A DNA stretch of 64,000 nt from Paraspadella gotoi (taxonomy: Eukaryota > Chaetognatha), in assembly GCA_051294375.1 (NCBI GenBank), contig CM119270.1, positions 20,916,417 to 20,980,416 of the forward strand, given 5' to 3'. Of the stretch, positions 23,209 through 33,952 are shown one piece after another. The position numbers were made by a program, and so were the translations under genes. The notes under the pieces were generated by a model. That model saw nothing but the letters and a program-made list of their open reading frames with translations, made no database searches and was not told the origin of the DNA. Within the stretch, counting starts at the first letter, position 1, and the number at the start of each line of letters is the position of its first letter.

Positions 23209-23400
23209 GGTAAAAGTTTTCCAACAAAGTGGTGAGACAGATGTGAGGACAGGTTGAAGGTAAGGGCAGATTGAGTGAGTTGTGAAAAGAAAGTGAAACT
23301 TGTTAAAGAGAGAGAGAGAGAGAGTGAGAGAGAGAAGAGAGAAACAAAACAACAGGGATAAATAAATAATAAAGATACATTTTTGCAATTGTACAACAAA
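23040..23400 (-). repeat. Dispersed repeat with hammerhead-like hairpin, copy 2
   Basis: Matches 4440-4760. On the minus strand CTGATGA (23129-23135) is followed by a GGCTTG/CAAGCC hairpin, replacing the GACTC/GAGTC stem of copy 1. The following GAAAC is CAAAAA here, so this copy has lost part of the core. Confidence 0.65.
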
Positions 23401-24180
23401 TATAAAGGAGTTTAATTAATTAAATAATTAATGATGACAACCACGACAATGATTAATACCGAACGATGACAAATTGATTGATTGCTTAATTTTTTGATTG
23501 ATTGATTGAATATTTGAATTTAATTGATTGAATAATTAATTAACTGATCAGTTCTGGCATTGTAAGCTCAAACTTGTTTGTTTTTTTGTCTTTTCATTAT
23601 GACAGGTAACTGACCAGGCCAAAAGCACAACGTCGTTGGAGATGACAATGATAACACTGACATTGTTTGATTGATTGGATTAATTATTGATTAATTAATT
23701 AATTGGTTCTTTTAATAATTTATTGGATAAATAAATTTTATTAATTAGTTGATTGATAAATTAAATTGATTATTTAATTGATTGATTGATAAAAAATTGA
23801 TTCATTAATTTTTTTAAATGATTTTGATTGATTAGTTGTTTAGTTAATTGATTGATTGATTAATTAATTGATTAATTGAATAATTATGCAGGTTGTATTT
23901 ATATTTAATAAAAAAGAAAAAAGCAAATAAGGAAAAGGTGTTTTTTGTTTTTTTCATTTAAAACCATTCCACTCGAACGATTCTTACATCTTACAAATCT
24001 TACAATTTTTTCATAGTAAAAATTTCACTAGTTATTTGTTAACAAAAAGATTGTTTAAAATTATTTTACAATGAATTACATGTCTAAAGAGAGTATTTTT
24101 ATAAATAATAACAAATATAAAATTTTTCTAAGGAAGGAAGGCGATGTGCACTCGAACGAGAAAGCGATCCGGGCTAAAAA
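23401..24180. repeat. TTGATTGATTAATTAA-rich DNA
   Basis: Low-complexity ATTGATTG/ATTAATTA words, densest at 23460-23890. No gene seen. Confidence 0.6.
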
Positions 24181-24271
24181 GTAAGGATTGCACCCGAAAA
24201 CGGGAGCGGGAGGGGTCTTGAAGCGCCGGATTGGCAGCGGCGGAAAAATCGATCGCTTCCACATCTCTGGT

Positions 24272-24375
24272 TCGGCGGATTCGGAGGGTTCGGAGGGTTC
24301 GGAGGGTTTCGGAGGTTCGGAGGGTTCGAGGGTTCGAGGAATTCGGAGGGTTCGGAGGGTTCGGAGGGTTTCGGA
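24272..24375 (+). repeat. TTCGGAGGG minisatellite, short array
   Basis: About ten units of TTCGGAGGG, the same unit as at 21070-21835. Confidence 0.85.
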
Positions 24376-24494
24376 GACGACACGTGAGCCCAGTCGGAAA
24401 TTACGTCAATACCAAATCTTTAAGAATCTTTAATAATTCTTTTGGGCAGGAGTTAACTACGTTAGCAGTTAATAAGAGTTGAAGAATGGGGCGA

Positions 24495-24695
24495 CGACAT
24501 ATGACGACGACGACAATCGAACGACGACGACAATGATGACGACGACGACACATGACGAGACGGACGAGCGAAACGACGAGACGAAGATAAAGAAAACCTT
24601 GACGAGATCTATCACGACGTCTACGATGGCGTTAACGACGACGATGACGACGACGACGTCACCAGACAATGACGACGACGACGACGACGACCAAA
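24495..24695. repeat. ACG/ACA triplet array
   Basis: Interrupted GACGACGAC triplets with a CATGACGAGACGG break. Confidence 0.85.
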
Positions 24696-24779
24696 GATAA
24701 CTTTATTCTATGACCCCAAAGTAGATTAGATTTCAGCCTAAAAAAAAAACCAAAAAACGACGACAATTTCCGTCGCCGA

Positions 24780-24840
24780 TATTGCCGGGTCGTCCTGCCG
24801 GTCCTGCCCGTCCTGCCGGTCCTGCCGGTGCAGCCAGTCT
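24780..24840. repeat. CCGGTCCTG 9-bp tandem
   Basis: Five to six units of GTCCTGCCG. Confidence 0.7.
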
Positions 24841-25544
24841 CGCCGATCTCACGGAGTCGATTTTGCCGGTCATTCCGGTCTCGCCTGGTCACTCTCGGCA
24901 TGAAGGTGTCTTGCTTATAGGCGGGGTGAAATTGTGCAATGCCCGACCACATTGCTTCTCTCCTCGTCGCCGAACGAAGTCAGACTCTGTGACCCATAAT
25001 TGTCTCGTTCTCTATCGACGTCTCTGTCTCGAACGTCGTCTCTGTCTCTATCGTTCATCCCACTCCATCTCTGTTCCGCTTGCTGAGCCCAGAAATTAGG
25101 CTTTTTTTTTTTTGGAAGATATTGTGGCTCATGCATCAATGATCAATCATCATCATCATCAATCATATCATCATCAAATCATGCATCATGATCATCATGC
25201 ATCATTCATTATCATCATAAACAATCAGACCAGCACTCTTCTCAACATATTTTTTCTTCACAAAAGCGTGACTCAAAAAAAAAAAAATTCTGTCCGTAGT
25301 CGCCTCGAGACAAATCCTGACAGCTCACGCTCATTTGCATATTGGAGTGTCGGTTTTCCCTTTTTCCTTATTAGTTCTCAAAGCCAATCGGAATCGACAA
25401 AAGCCAATTTGGGGGGAAAAGAAAATTGAGAGGAAATTGAAGACGACGTCACAATCGGTCGTAGTTGTCCTTCCAAGTTTTGTTTTTTTTTGTTTTTTGT
25501 TTTTTGTTTTTTGTTTTTTTTTCCAATAACAAAAAAAGGTAAAT
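24841..25544. other. Intergenic with ATC tandem
   Basis: CATCAT-rich stretch at 25140-25216. (TTTTTTG)n at 25482-25521. No gene seen. Confidence 0.5.
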
Positions 25545-25790
25545 GTGATACCACTGCATAGTTATGGAAACCAGGCACTTTGGGAGGAATAAACGAGACT
25601 GTGAGAGAGTCTTGATTGAAAGCTTGCAGTGACTTGCTACTATGTTATTAGAGTGTAAGAGGGATAAAGGCCTCAACGCACCATGGCCTATTCAAAGTCA
25701 GGGGCAAGATGGCTTATTTATTAAGTGAATCGTTAAGTTTTTTACTGGTTGTACCAATTTAATGAAAACAAATAAATGAAACGCTGTTGT
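25545..25790 (-). repeat. Dispersed TACAACCAATAT family copy
   Basis: Reverse complement carries GGTTGTACC as GGTACAACC, AATAAGCCATCTTGCCCCTGA, TTACACTCTAATAACATAG and AGCAAGTCACTGCAAGC. Its distal part is repeated in the right arm of the large inverted repeat (39660-39734). Confidence 0.6.
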
Positions 25791-26504
25791 GACCCTTAAA
25801 GGTCACGGCCCCTGATTTGGAATATATACCAGTGAATGATGAGATGAGATAGCAAAGGTAATCATTTCTCGTTTCTCACGCGATTATATTTCTTGTTAAT
25901 CGCGTGATATGATGGAAAGCGCGTGATCATTTATCTGACCTCACGAATTAAATTCACATCTCATCGTAAATAATCTATCTCTTTTTAATTGCGCATTGAT
26001 ATAATAAAAAAAAATTATAAATCTTTCGAAAACTAAAACTAAACCCCTTTGGCGAAACCCTAAGCTCTTTCTTTGATTAGCCCAGAATTATCTGTCATCG
26101 CTCGACTCATTTATTTCCCTTTTGTTTTTATGTTTTTTCCCAAATATTTGCGAAAGTCGTTACAACAACAACATCAACAACAACAATTACAACAACAACA
26201 TCAAATGTTAGGGTTTACGTCCGTAATAAAATGTTGACGTCATAAATAAAGATTTGATTCCATGAATTATATTTTACGTGTCTAATTAAAATTAACGTTA
26301 AACATATCATTATCCCTTGATTATAGCCACAAACTATCTTTTTCGGATTCCACAATGATTGAAAAAACCACAGAAAGCCCACAATAGCATTTCCTCTGCG
26401 CCTCCCCATTTATTCACTCACTTTAACCTAAATGGCGGCGACTTTCACTTCACAATCATCTCCTTTCACCACAACTACCCAATTTCCATCCAAGGGTCGA
26501 TCCT

Positions 26505-27040
26505 CCGCCAATCTTATGTTCTCCTTCTCATCCCTGCCGCTTCGTGGTTCATCTTATATTCTCCTGCTCATCCTCTGTCCAACTTTATGTTCTCGCTTCC
26601 TCAATCCGCCGCTCGCATAATAATGTTCTCGCTCTCATCCTTGGCCGCCATCTTATGTTCTCGCTTCTCAATCCTCCGTCCATGCTTATGTTCTCCTTCT
26701 CATTCTCTGTCCATCATAATGTTTCCTTCTCGATCCGCTGCCGCCCCATCCTTATTGTTCTTCGTTCTCATCCCTGGCCGTCCATCTTATGTTCTTCGGC
26801 TTCTCATCGGCGCCTCTGTCGCATCTTATGTTCTCGCTTCTCATCACTTGGGCGGCGCCGTCCGATAATATGTTCTCCGTACATCTTATGTTCTCGCTTC
26901 TCATNNNNNNNNNNNNNNNNNNNNNNNNNTTCTCATCCCTCCGTCCATCTTATGTTCTCCTTCTCATCCCTCTGTCCATCTTATGTTCTCCTTCTCATCC
27001 CTCCGTCCATAATATGTTCTCCTTCTCATCCCTCCGTCCA
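26505..27040 (+). repeat. ~32-bp minisatellite (left arm)
   Basis: Degenerate copies of CTTATGTTCTCCTTCTCATC followed by CCTCCGTCCAT, interrupted by gaps at 26905-26929 and 27041-27209. The mirror array is at 38535-38930. Confidence 0.85.
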
Positions 27041-27209
27041 NNNNNNNNNNNNNNNNNNNNNNNNNNNNNNNNNNNNNNNNNNNNNNNNNNNNNNNNNNNN
27101 NNNNNNNNNNNNNNNNNNNNNNNNNNNNNNNNNNNNNNNNNNNNNNNNNNNNNNNNNNNNNNNNNNNNNNNNNNNNNNNNNNNNNNNNNNNNNNNNNNNN
27201 NNNNNNNNN

Positions 27210-27314
27210 CACCACGTGAAAACAAGCGCAGCGGAATCCTGTCGGGTTGTCGGCCAAATTTATGGGCAAGCTTTGGTCGAGACGATGAGCGCCGACCAAG
27301 CAGCGAGTTTCTAA
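27210..27314 (+). CDS. Possible terminal exon of an unknown gene
   Basis: Reads AAESCRVVGQIY, GQALVETMSADQAASF and a TAA stop, with C/G-ending codons unlike its surroundings. It begins at the edge of a gap. CAAG at 27222-27225 is a possible acceptor. The mirrored copy at 38330-38410 keeps the first half (AAESCRVVGQIY) and then shifts frame. No family recognised and no other exon joined to it. Confidence 0.3.
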   Translation, partial: HHVKTSAAESCRVVGQIYGQALVETMSADQAASF

Positions 27315-27424
27315 TATTTGTCAAATCTTAGAAAATGATTCGTTTAAAAAAAAACTATCCAGATATTAGTTACTAATTTAGTAGCTAGGTTTAGAAATTC
27401 GTTCTGCACATTGGCAATTGATAC

Positions 27425-27478
27425 TAATGGGGCGTGAACCCAAGACCGCTTGGTCGCAAGAGAGAATGTTCCATCTGT
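27425..27478 (-). repeat. tRNA-like fragment
   Basis: Minus strand GGAACATTCTCTCTTGCGAC then CAAGCGGTCTTGGGTTCACG resembles the anticodon and T arms of a tRNA, as in tRNA-derived SINEs. The cloverleaf is incomplete. Mirrored at 38140-38195. Confidence 0.35.
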
Positions 27479-27868
27479 TATTCGGAGTGTCAAAATTCAC
27501 ATTTGAAAAAGATGGGATGAATTGCCTTTAAAAGACATTTCACAACGTGAAAGGAAATACCATTATTTCATGAAATCAAAATAATTTGCATATCTCACAA
27601 GATGTGATTAGTATTAGAAAAAGTATAGTTAAATCATATGAATCATATGAGTTTAGTTTTAAAACAACGTTGACCCTCTTTCTGTCGCCATCGGTTGTCG
27701 GCTTGTCGACGCGTCGGCCCAAACGAGGCGTAAAAAAAAAAAAAAAAAAAAAAACCGAGACGCGAAAATCTAAAAAAAAAGTTGCGAGTCGCGTTGGTAT
27801 AAAAGGAGAGAAATTTCGTCGAGACGAGCAGACGGAAATTTGCGGGAGAATTTCCACCACAGATGGAA

Positions 27869-27870
<2 letters not shown>

Positions 27871-27959
<89 letters not shown>

Positions 27960-27960
27960 T
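27871..27960. repeat. (CT)n microsatellite
   Basis: About 75 perfect bases with a degenerate end; mirrored at 37668-37746. Confidence 0.95.
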
Positions 27961-28577
27961 CTCTCCTCTTCATTTTTCATCCTCTTCTGTTTCGAGTGAG
28001 ATATTTCGATCTTGTCCTATTTTTCTTGACGATGATCCTTACGTCTCATCCGCTTTGGTCAAATAATTGGGCGTGGCTCGTGACTAAATCTTGGCGTGGC
28101 TCGTCACCAATCTCTCTTTGTTTCAACTCTCTTTTTGCCTCTCTCTCTCTCTTTGTTTTCAACTTTCTTTTGTTCGCGCGTTCTCTTTCCGTTCTTTCAA
28201 TTTCTCTTTAGACAAATCTGTTTTTCTTTTCGTTTCCTTCAAGTTTTTCCAACTCGTGATAACTAATACTTTTTAGTTTTTAATATTTAATTAATCGTAA
28301 TAACTCGTTCCCTGACGTAGCCTTCGATAATTCTTTCGCAAATATACATTTCACAATCTCGTTGCAACATCACAAGTTACACATTTTGATTTGCAAGATA
28401 TTTTATTTTTCCAAATTTTGTTGACACATATCGAATCTTAGTTTTATGCAAGAATCTTGATTTTTAATTAATTTTGATTGATAATATTGAATATATTGAA
28501 TATTGAATATATTGAATCTCCTTCATCTCTGATTTTCAATTCTCTTTTCTTTCTTTTTCTTTCTTTTATTTATTGCT

Positions 28578-28870
28578 TGGTTATTGGTTTCAACTTGTTG
28601 TCGCGGCTCGGGACAAATTGCTTGCCAAGCGAAATATTCCATGGTTTCTCTGGCACAACAAGCAAGAGCCGCAGTATCGTTTCCAGAATTTTAAAGGTTC
28701 GATTCCACATTTTGAATTCTTACATTTTCTCGTCGTGGCCCTTCTCTCTCTCTCTTTCGGAATTCAGTCCACGGAACGAGAAAGCAATACTGGACAAATC
28801 TGATGGACTTTTGCCTAATGTCCACCAATCCACGACTCACTTCGCTCGCAGCCGAAGCATCAAATATTCC
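28578..28870 (+). other. Open, coding-like stretch of unknown nature
   Basis: One frame reads RDKLLAKRNIPWFLWHNK and on to QEPQYRFQNFK, then a GT donor-like GGTTCG; another reads EFSPRNEKAILDKSDGLLPN. Composition is protein-like, but there is no clear acceptor and the mirrored copy (36740-37025) is shifted by indels. I do not recognise it. Confidence 0.2.
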
Positions 28871-28989
28871 AAATCCTTTTTTATTCCCCTTTTTTTCTTT
28901 TCTCATTTCAAAAATGTCAATTTTGTGACAAAAGAGAGAGAGAGAGAAAGAAAATCTTCTTTTTTTGTCTTTTTTCTTTGGAAATAAAT

Positions 28990-29769
28990 CAATTTTTTTA
29001 GGAATAAATAAAAGAGTTAGAGAAAAGTTACTGTCAATAATCATTGTTAAATTAATATTAAAAATCGTGCATAGTAGAGTGGAGTGATGAAAAGATTGAA
29101 TGATTGAACATTATTTTTTTGCTGCTTATGGACATGTAGTTAATAAATTTTAAATCCTTTTAAAAATCTTTTTAGCATAACAGTATAGTAAATTCAATTA
29201 TTTATGTAGTAATATCCTTATAAAATCGTAAAATTTCAAAATAATTTTTTTTATTTTTAAGAACAGATTTGAATTTGTCTTAAAAAACTAAAAAAAACTT
29301 TTATAAAATATTTTATATAATATTTTAATATTTGGATTACAAAAAATGACTAAAACGTTTTAACATATATAAGTTTTTACTACAGAAAATAAAAAAGTCA
29401 TAAACTTTTACCTTTTTTACATTTTAAATTTAAACGCTGAAGATGACAGAATTTTTGATAACTTGTTTTATATTTTTGATTAAACTTTTTATAAAAAATC
29501 TGAATCTTAATTAAAAGTTTTAAAAAAATTATTTTTAAAATTTACCATTTTATAAGAATATTACTACAAATATATTGTATTTTACTATTCTGTTCCCGAG
29601 ACAAAATGAACAAAATAAAACAAAATTTTACTAGTTAGTCATACTATCTCACATCTAAATATCCTTTCGATCATTCAAATATTTTTTTGTTCTTGAGTGC
29701 TCCACTCTAATGCATAGTAAAAAATAATAATTCGCGTTCTTATCTCGCGACGTTTATTTTTTTTCTCAG
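28990..29769. other. AT-rich DNA, no gene seen
   Basis: This block occurs three times: here, in direct orientation at 32850-33516, and inverted at 35830-36540. Confidence 0.6.
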
Positions 29770-29818
29770 GGTTCTTCACGAGAATCGAAGAAAAAAAATG
29801 AGTTTGAAACGTGTCTCG
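29770..29818 (+). CDS. Possible small internal exon
   Basis: TTTTTTTCTCAG acceptor, 49 bases, GTAAGTG donor. Phase 0 reads GSSRESKKKNEFETCL. A following CTCCACAG acceptor at about 29919 could continue it for a few residues to a stop. The donor side is repeated at 33805-33842 and both sides, inverted, at 35776-35830. Real splice sites are plausible; product unknown. Confidence 0.3.
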
Positions 29819-30249
29819 GTAAGTGACTCACTATCATATTCACATTTCACCCTCTCCCCTTCTTTCTCACTTTTACTCACTTCTCACATCTCCCCCCCTC
29901 CGCCGCTCATCTCCACAGTGTGTTTCGATGCTTTCGCCACAGTGTTTTAATGCTTTGGCGCGATTCCATAACATCGAAGCAACCTATTCGATATTCCCAG
30001 AAAAAAATGATTAAAATTTGTTTTTTTTTGAAAAAAACTCGTAAAGAGGTTTTCTCTTGAGAGTTGCCAACGGCCTCGATGTATATAGGGCAATCTCCAA
30101 ATATTTTTTTTTTAATTTGTTTTCTTTTAAGAGTTTATGATTCAACCTCAATCAACCAAATATATAAATAAATAATAATAATAATAACCATAAAGGTGCA
30201 GCAACAGAAATCTCCTGCCAAATATACCAGAATACCTAAATATAAAAAA

Positions 30250-30955
30250 CTTCAATAAATATAATGAGTGTTTACTGTTTATACTAGATCGGTTCATCTA
30301 TATATAGATATATATAGATATGTGGTAAGGCCTCGTAGGCGCGCCACAGCGTGACGGAGGGCGTGGCACCGGCGTTGCACGGTTCTAAGACGACGTTAGT
30401 GAGAGCGTGAGTCTCTAAGAGATGTCGTCGCAGGGAAGGCGTGAAACGGGATTTGAATTGTTTATAAGACTTCTTAATGTATTTATTACATTAGTAATTA
30501 AAAACGAGTGAAGTGATAATTAATAACATGTATTAACTTCAAGAGATAAAAACCAGACTGAAGAATCTTCAGTTAACAATTGAAAAAGTAAACAGTCTAT
30601 AAACAAAAGAATATTAAAGATTTAAATAATTCTGACATCTTCAGGAGATGAAGAAAACAAATGATCCGATCTTGAAATGCTTTTTGTTGAATTCGAAGTT
30701 GTTGGATTTTCAGGGGTCTGGTTGGCTGATGACTGGGAAATACCAATCGCCAGAGATCGAGTCCGGGACGCGAGAGCGATGGGGAGACTTGGCGCGAGCG
30801 AGGGACATCGAAGGAAGCAGTAATGCTGAGCGCAAGGGGGTGGGAGACAGGCCATCTCCGAGGCGCGGGGTTGGTCAGCGGGCTTCCTGGTACGGGTTCG
30901 ATCCGCGGGAGCGGCGACTTTATTTCCATAAGTTGAAATAATACACTTCGATTGG
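30250..30955. other. Segment unique to the left arm
   Basis: Not present in the right arm, which carries 35285-35450 instead. GC-rich part at 30710-30935 contains an exact B-box word GGGTTCGATCC (30894-30904) but no A box at tRNA spacing. Possibly an inserted SINE-like element. Confidence 0.35.
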
Positions 30956-31409
30956 CCACAGATATATAGATATATTTTATAAAGATATATATAGGATATG
31001 TAGTAAAATAATCGCTTTGCAACAAAATTGAGATCGTAATATTGCGCTTTAATGAATTTTTTATTAATTTAATGATACGATTTTCCAGGAAAAAAATTAG
31101 CTACTATATTTGTTGGTATTTTTTGCTACGATTTATTTTCTTCGCAATTTGATTTTTCTCCAATTTCAATATGATTTCGATGCAGAAGCGCATGATTCAC
31201 GAACCGAGAAAAATATTACAATATGCAAATGATTTTGAAGAAGAAAAGACAGCTCATCATGATTGTTTTTTTGCCTTTAGTTTTGGATGTGGTGGATCAT
31301 CACGAGATCGCCGCTCGTGTTTCTTCCTGGGGACAGGTGTGAATTGTGAATTGTGACTCTTTAATGTGTGAACTGGTAATCAATAAAATTCATATTTCAA
31401 ATCTTGCAG

Positions 31410-31510
31410 CCGACTGCGCCGCAATGTTTGCGAAACCAAATCGACTTCAGTTGACGCAATATGGAGAGATTTCATTGCGCTGTGATGACTCCCAACCGAA
31501 CCTGGTTTAG
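31410..31510 (+). CDS. Possible terminal exon, arms disagree on frame
   Basis: AAATCTTGCAG acceptor, then DCAAMFAKPNRLQ, LTQYGEISLRCDDS and a TAG stop. The mirrored copy (34745-34838) has the same acceptor and DCAA start, then reads NVGETKSTSVDANGESFA and a TGA stop because of indels. Both are protein-like, so one of the two readings carries sequence errors. Family unknown. Confidence 0.35.
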
Positions 31511-32325
31511 AAGGTTAAGCAATTTATTACTTTGCTTATGCTTTCGTCTAATAAAGTCGTTGGAAACAAAGACAGCTTATAGCGAATGTCGTCTTATGAA
31601 TTCACATTTGTCGGTCTGTGTCGACGCCCTAGTTTGATCGGTCGTCATAAGTCAGTTAACACATTATAAACATTTAAAGAAAAGGTCCAGTCCGTCGTAA
31701 GTTCGTCATGCTCTTGTCCGCGTCATCTCTCCTGTAGCTTTAAACATAATTACCAATGAGTGGAGTCATCATGAAATTGTGTTTGATTAGCTGAAACAAG
31801 TTTTTGACGAATCGTCAAAGTAGGAATATGTTTAATGATGGAAAAAACAAAAGACAGCGTTTTACTATATTGATTTTCCTTTTTTTATGTGGAAATGTAA
31901 ATGGTTTGTGGTGGAGAGTGTAATGGAAGTTTGTGAACTTTTATTTAATTAAATTAAACAGTTAATTAATTACATTAGTTATATTAATCATTTGATTGGG
32001 AAGTTAGCGCTAATTATCGTGAGCGATGCGAAAGCATGTGTTTGCTCAAAGTTTGTTCAAAAAAAGATAAGAAGAAACTATATCGGTATAGTAATGCACT
32101 AATTGAGTAAGTACGCAGGAGGTTGTCTTAACGTCAAGTTTAATACTCTACAACTCTTTTATACATATAAGTACAAATTTTTAAGCCTAATTTTTAGCTT
32201 AAAAGGCGTTCTCACACTGGATCGTTAATGATAAATATATATTTATCTCCTTCTAATTTTATTCCGTACATTTTGTGCATTTCTTTTCGATTTTCTCAGA
32301 TGTCATGCGAAACGATCCTGAAGAA

Positions 32326-32782
32326 TCTTCTTTCTTTCTCAACAAGATGTAAGTTTGTCTTTTTATTTTGACTTTCGTCTTATACATGATCCTTTGGCTT
32401 AGTTTATCTTCGTAATTAATTAATTTTATTTTTAATTTTAATTTTTGATATTGAAATAATAAGAGACCTTTTGAGAAAGAAATCAATAGATCGACATAAT
32501 ACAGAAAGAGAGTGGATGACAGTAAAATAAAAAATAAGAATGAGAGAAGGAAAGAAACAATAATTATGAATAAAAATTCAGTATAAAGAATGTAGTCGGG
32601 CATTGCAATAGGTTTACCCAGCCTATAAGCATGACAGCTGCATGACACATTCAGTCGTGACCCTGTTAGTAATCTCATCAACTCATGACGATCACAAATG
32701 GTGCCTACCCTGCGGGAAGCGTGAGGACGAACGTAAACCCCCTTAGGTGGCCTGGAAAACGCTTAAGCCTGAATCCAAGCCC
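32326..32782. repeat. Block repeated at 43184-43600
   Basis: TCTTTCTTTCTCAACAAGATG to CTGAATCCAAGCCC recurs beyond the next contig, ending in the SINE-like sequence (32698-32782). The intervening 32793-43158 is one contig between two gaps. Confidence 0.75.
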
Positions 32783-32792
32783 NNNNNNNNNN

Positions 32793-33952
32793 GAGAGAAA
32801 GAAAATCTCCTTTTTTTGTCTTTTTTCTTTGGAAATCAATCAATTTTTTTAGGAATAAATAAAAGTGTTAGAGAAATGTTAATGTCAATAATCATTGTTA
32901 AATTATTATTAACAATCGTGCATAGTAGAGTGGAGTCATGAAAAGATTGAGTGATTGAACATTATTTTTTTGCTGCTTATGGACATGTAGTTAATAAATT
33001 TTAAATCCTTTTAAAAATCTTTTTAGCATACCAGTATAGTAAATTCAATTATTTATGTAGTAATATCCTTATAAAATCGTAAAATTTCAAAATAATTTTT
33101 TTTTATTTTTAAGAACAGATTTGAATTTGTCTTAAAAAACTAAAAAAAAACTTTTATAAAATATTTTATATAATATTTTCATATTTGGATTACAAAAAAT
33201 GACTAAAACGTTTTAACATATATAAGTTTCTACTACAGAAAATAAAAAAGTCATAAACTTTTACCTTTTTCACATTTTAAATTTAAACGCTGAAGATGAC
33301 AGAATTTTTGATAACTTGTTTTATATTTTTGATTCAACTTTTTATAAAAAAATCTGAATCTTAATTAAAAGTTTTAAAAAAATTATTTTCAAAATTTACC
33401 ATTTTATAAGAATATTATTACAAATATATTGTATTTTACTATTCTGTTCCCGAGACAAAATGAACAAAATAATTTGTTTACTAGTTAGTCATACTATCTC
33501 ACATCTAAATATCCTTNNNNNNNNNNNNNNNNNNNNNNNNNNNNNNNNNNNNNNNNNNNNNNNNNNNNNNNNNNNNNNNNNNNNNNNNNNNNNNNNNNNN
33601 NNNNNNNNNNNNNNNNNNNNNNNNNNNNNNNNNNNNNNNNNNNNNNNNNNNNNNNNNNNNNNNNNNNNNNNNNNNNNNNNNNNNNNNNNNNNNNNNNNNN
33701 NNNNNNNNNNNNNNNNNNNNNNNNNNNNNNNNNNNNNNNNNNNNNNNNNNNNNNNNNNNNNNNNNNNNNNNNNNNNNNNNNNNNNNNNNNNNNNNNNNNN
33801 NNNNAGAATCGAAGAAAAAAAATGAGTTTGAAACGTGTCTCGGTGAGTGACTAACTATCACATTCACATTTCACCCTCTCCCCTTCTGTCTCACTTTTAC
33901 TCACTTCTCACACCTCCCCCCTCCGCCGTTCATCTCCACAGAGTGTTTCGAT
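32793..33952 (+). repeat. Direct third copy of 28930-29935
   Basis: Near-identical to 28930-29935 in the same orientation, broken by a 288-base gap (33517-33804). At about 33952 the sequence jumps from GTGTTTCGAT to the inverted arm. Confidence 0.8.

Larger units (their letters stand above)
25705..32325. repeat. Large inverted repeat, left arm
   Basis: Pairs in reverse complement with 33955-39734. Matched landmarks: GCGGAATCCTGTCGGGTTGTC (27230) with 38373-38393; the (CT)n at 27870 with the (GA)n at 37670; GGGCGTGGCTCGTGACTAAA (28069) with 37550; CGATGTATATAGGGCAATC (30076) with 35510; AAATCGACTTCAGTTGACGC (31438) with 34790. 30250-30955 has no partner. Differences are mainly small indels in the outer half, more extensive near the centre. 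Confidence 0.85.

Noticed and set aside
26505-27040. Regular repeat with similar spacing, superficially like a CRISPR array
   Set aside because: Units abut directly with no unique spacers; eukaryotic minisatellite.
27425-27478. Possible tRNA gene on the minus strand
   Set aside because: Anticodon and T arms look tRNA-like, but D arm and acceptor stem are not complete; kept as a SINE-type fragment.
30840-30935. Possible tRNA gene (GGGTTCGATCC)
   Set aside because: B box is exact, but the only A-box-like word is 22 bases upstream and no acceptor or anticodon stem forms.
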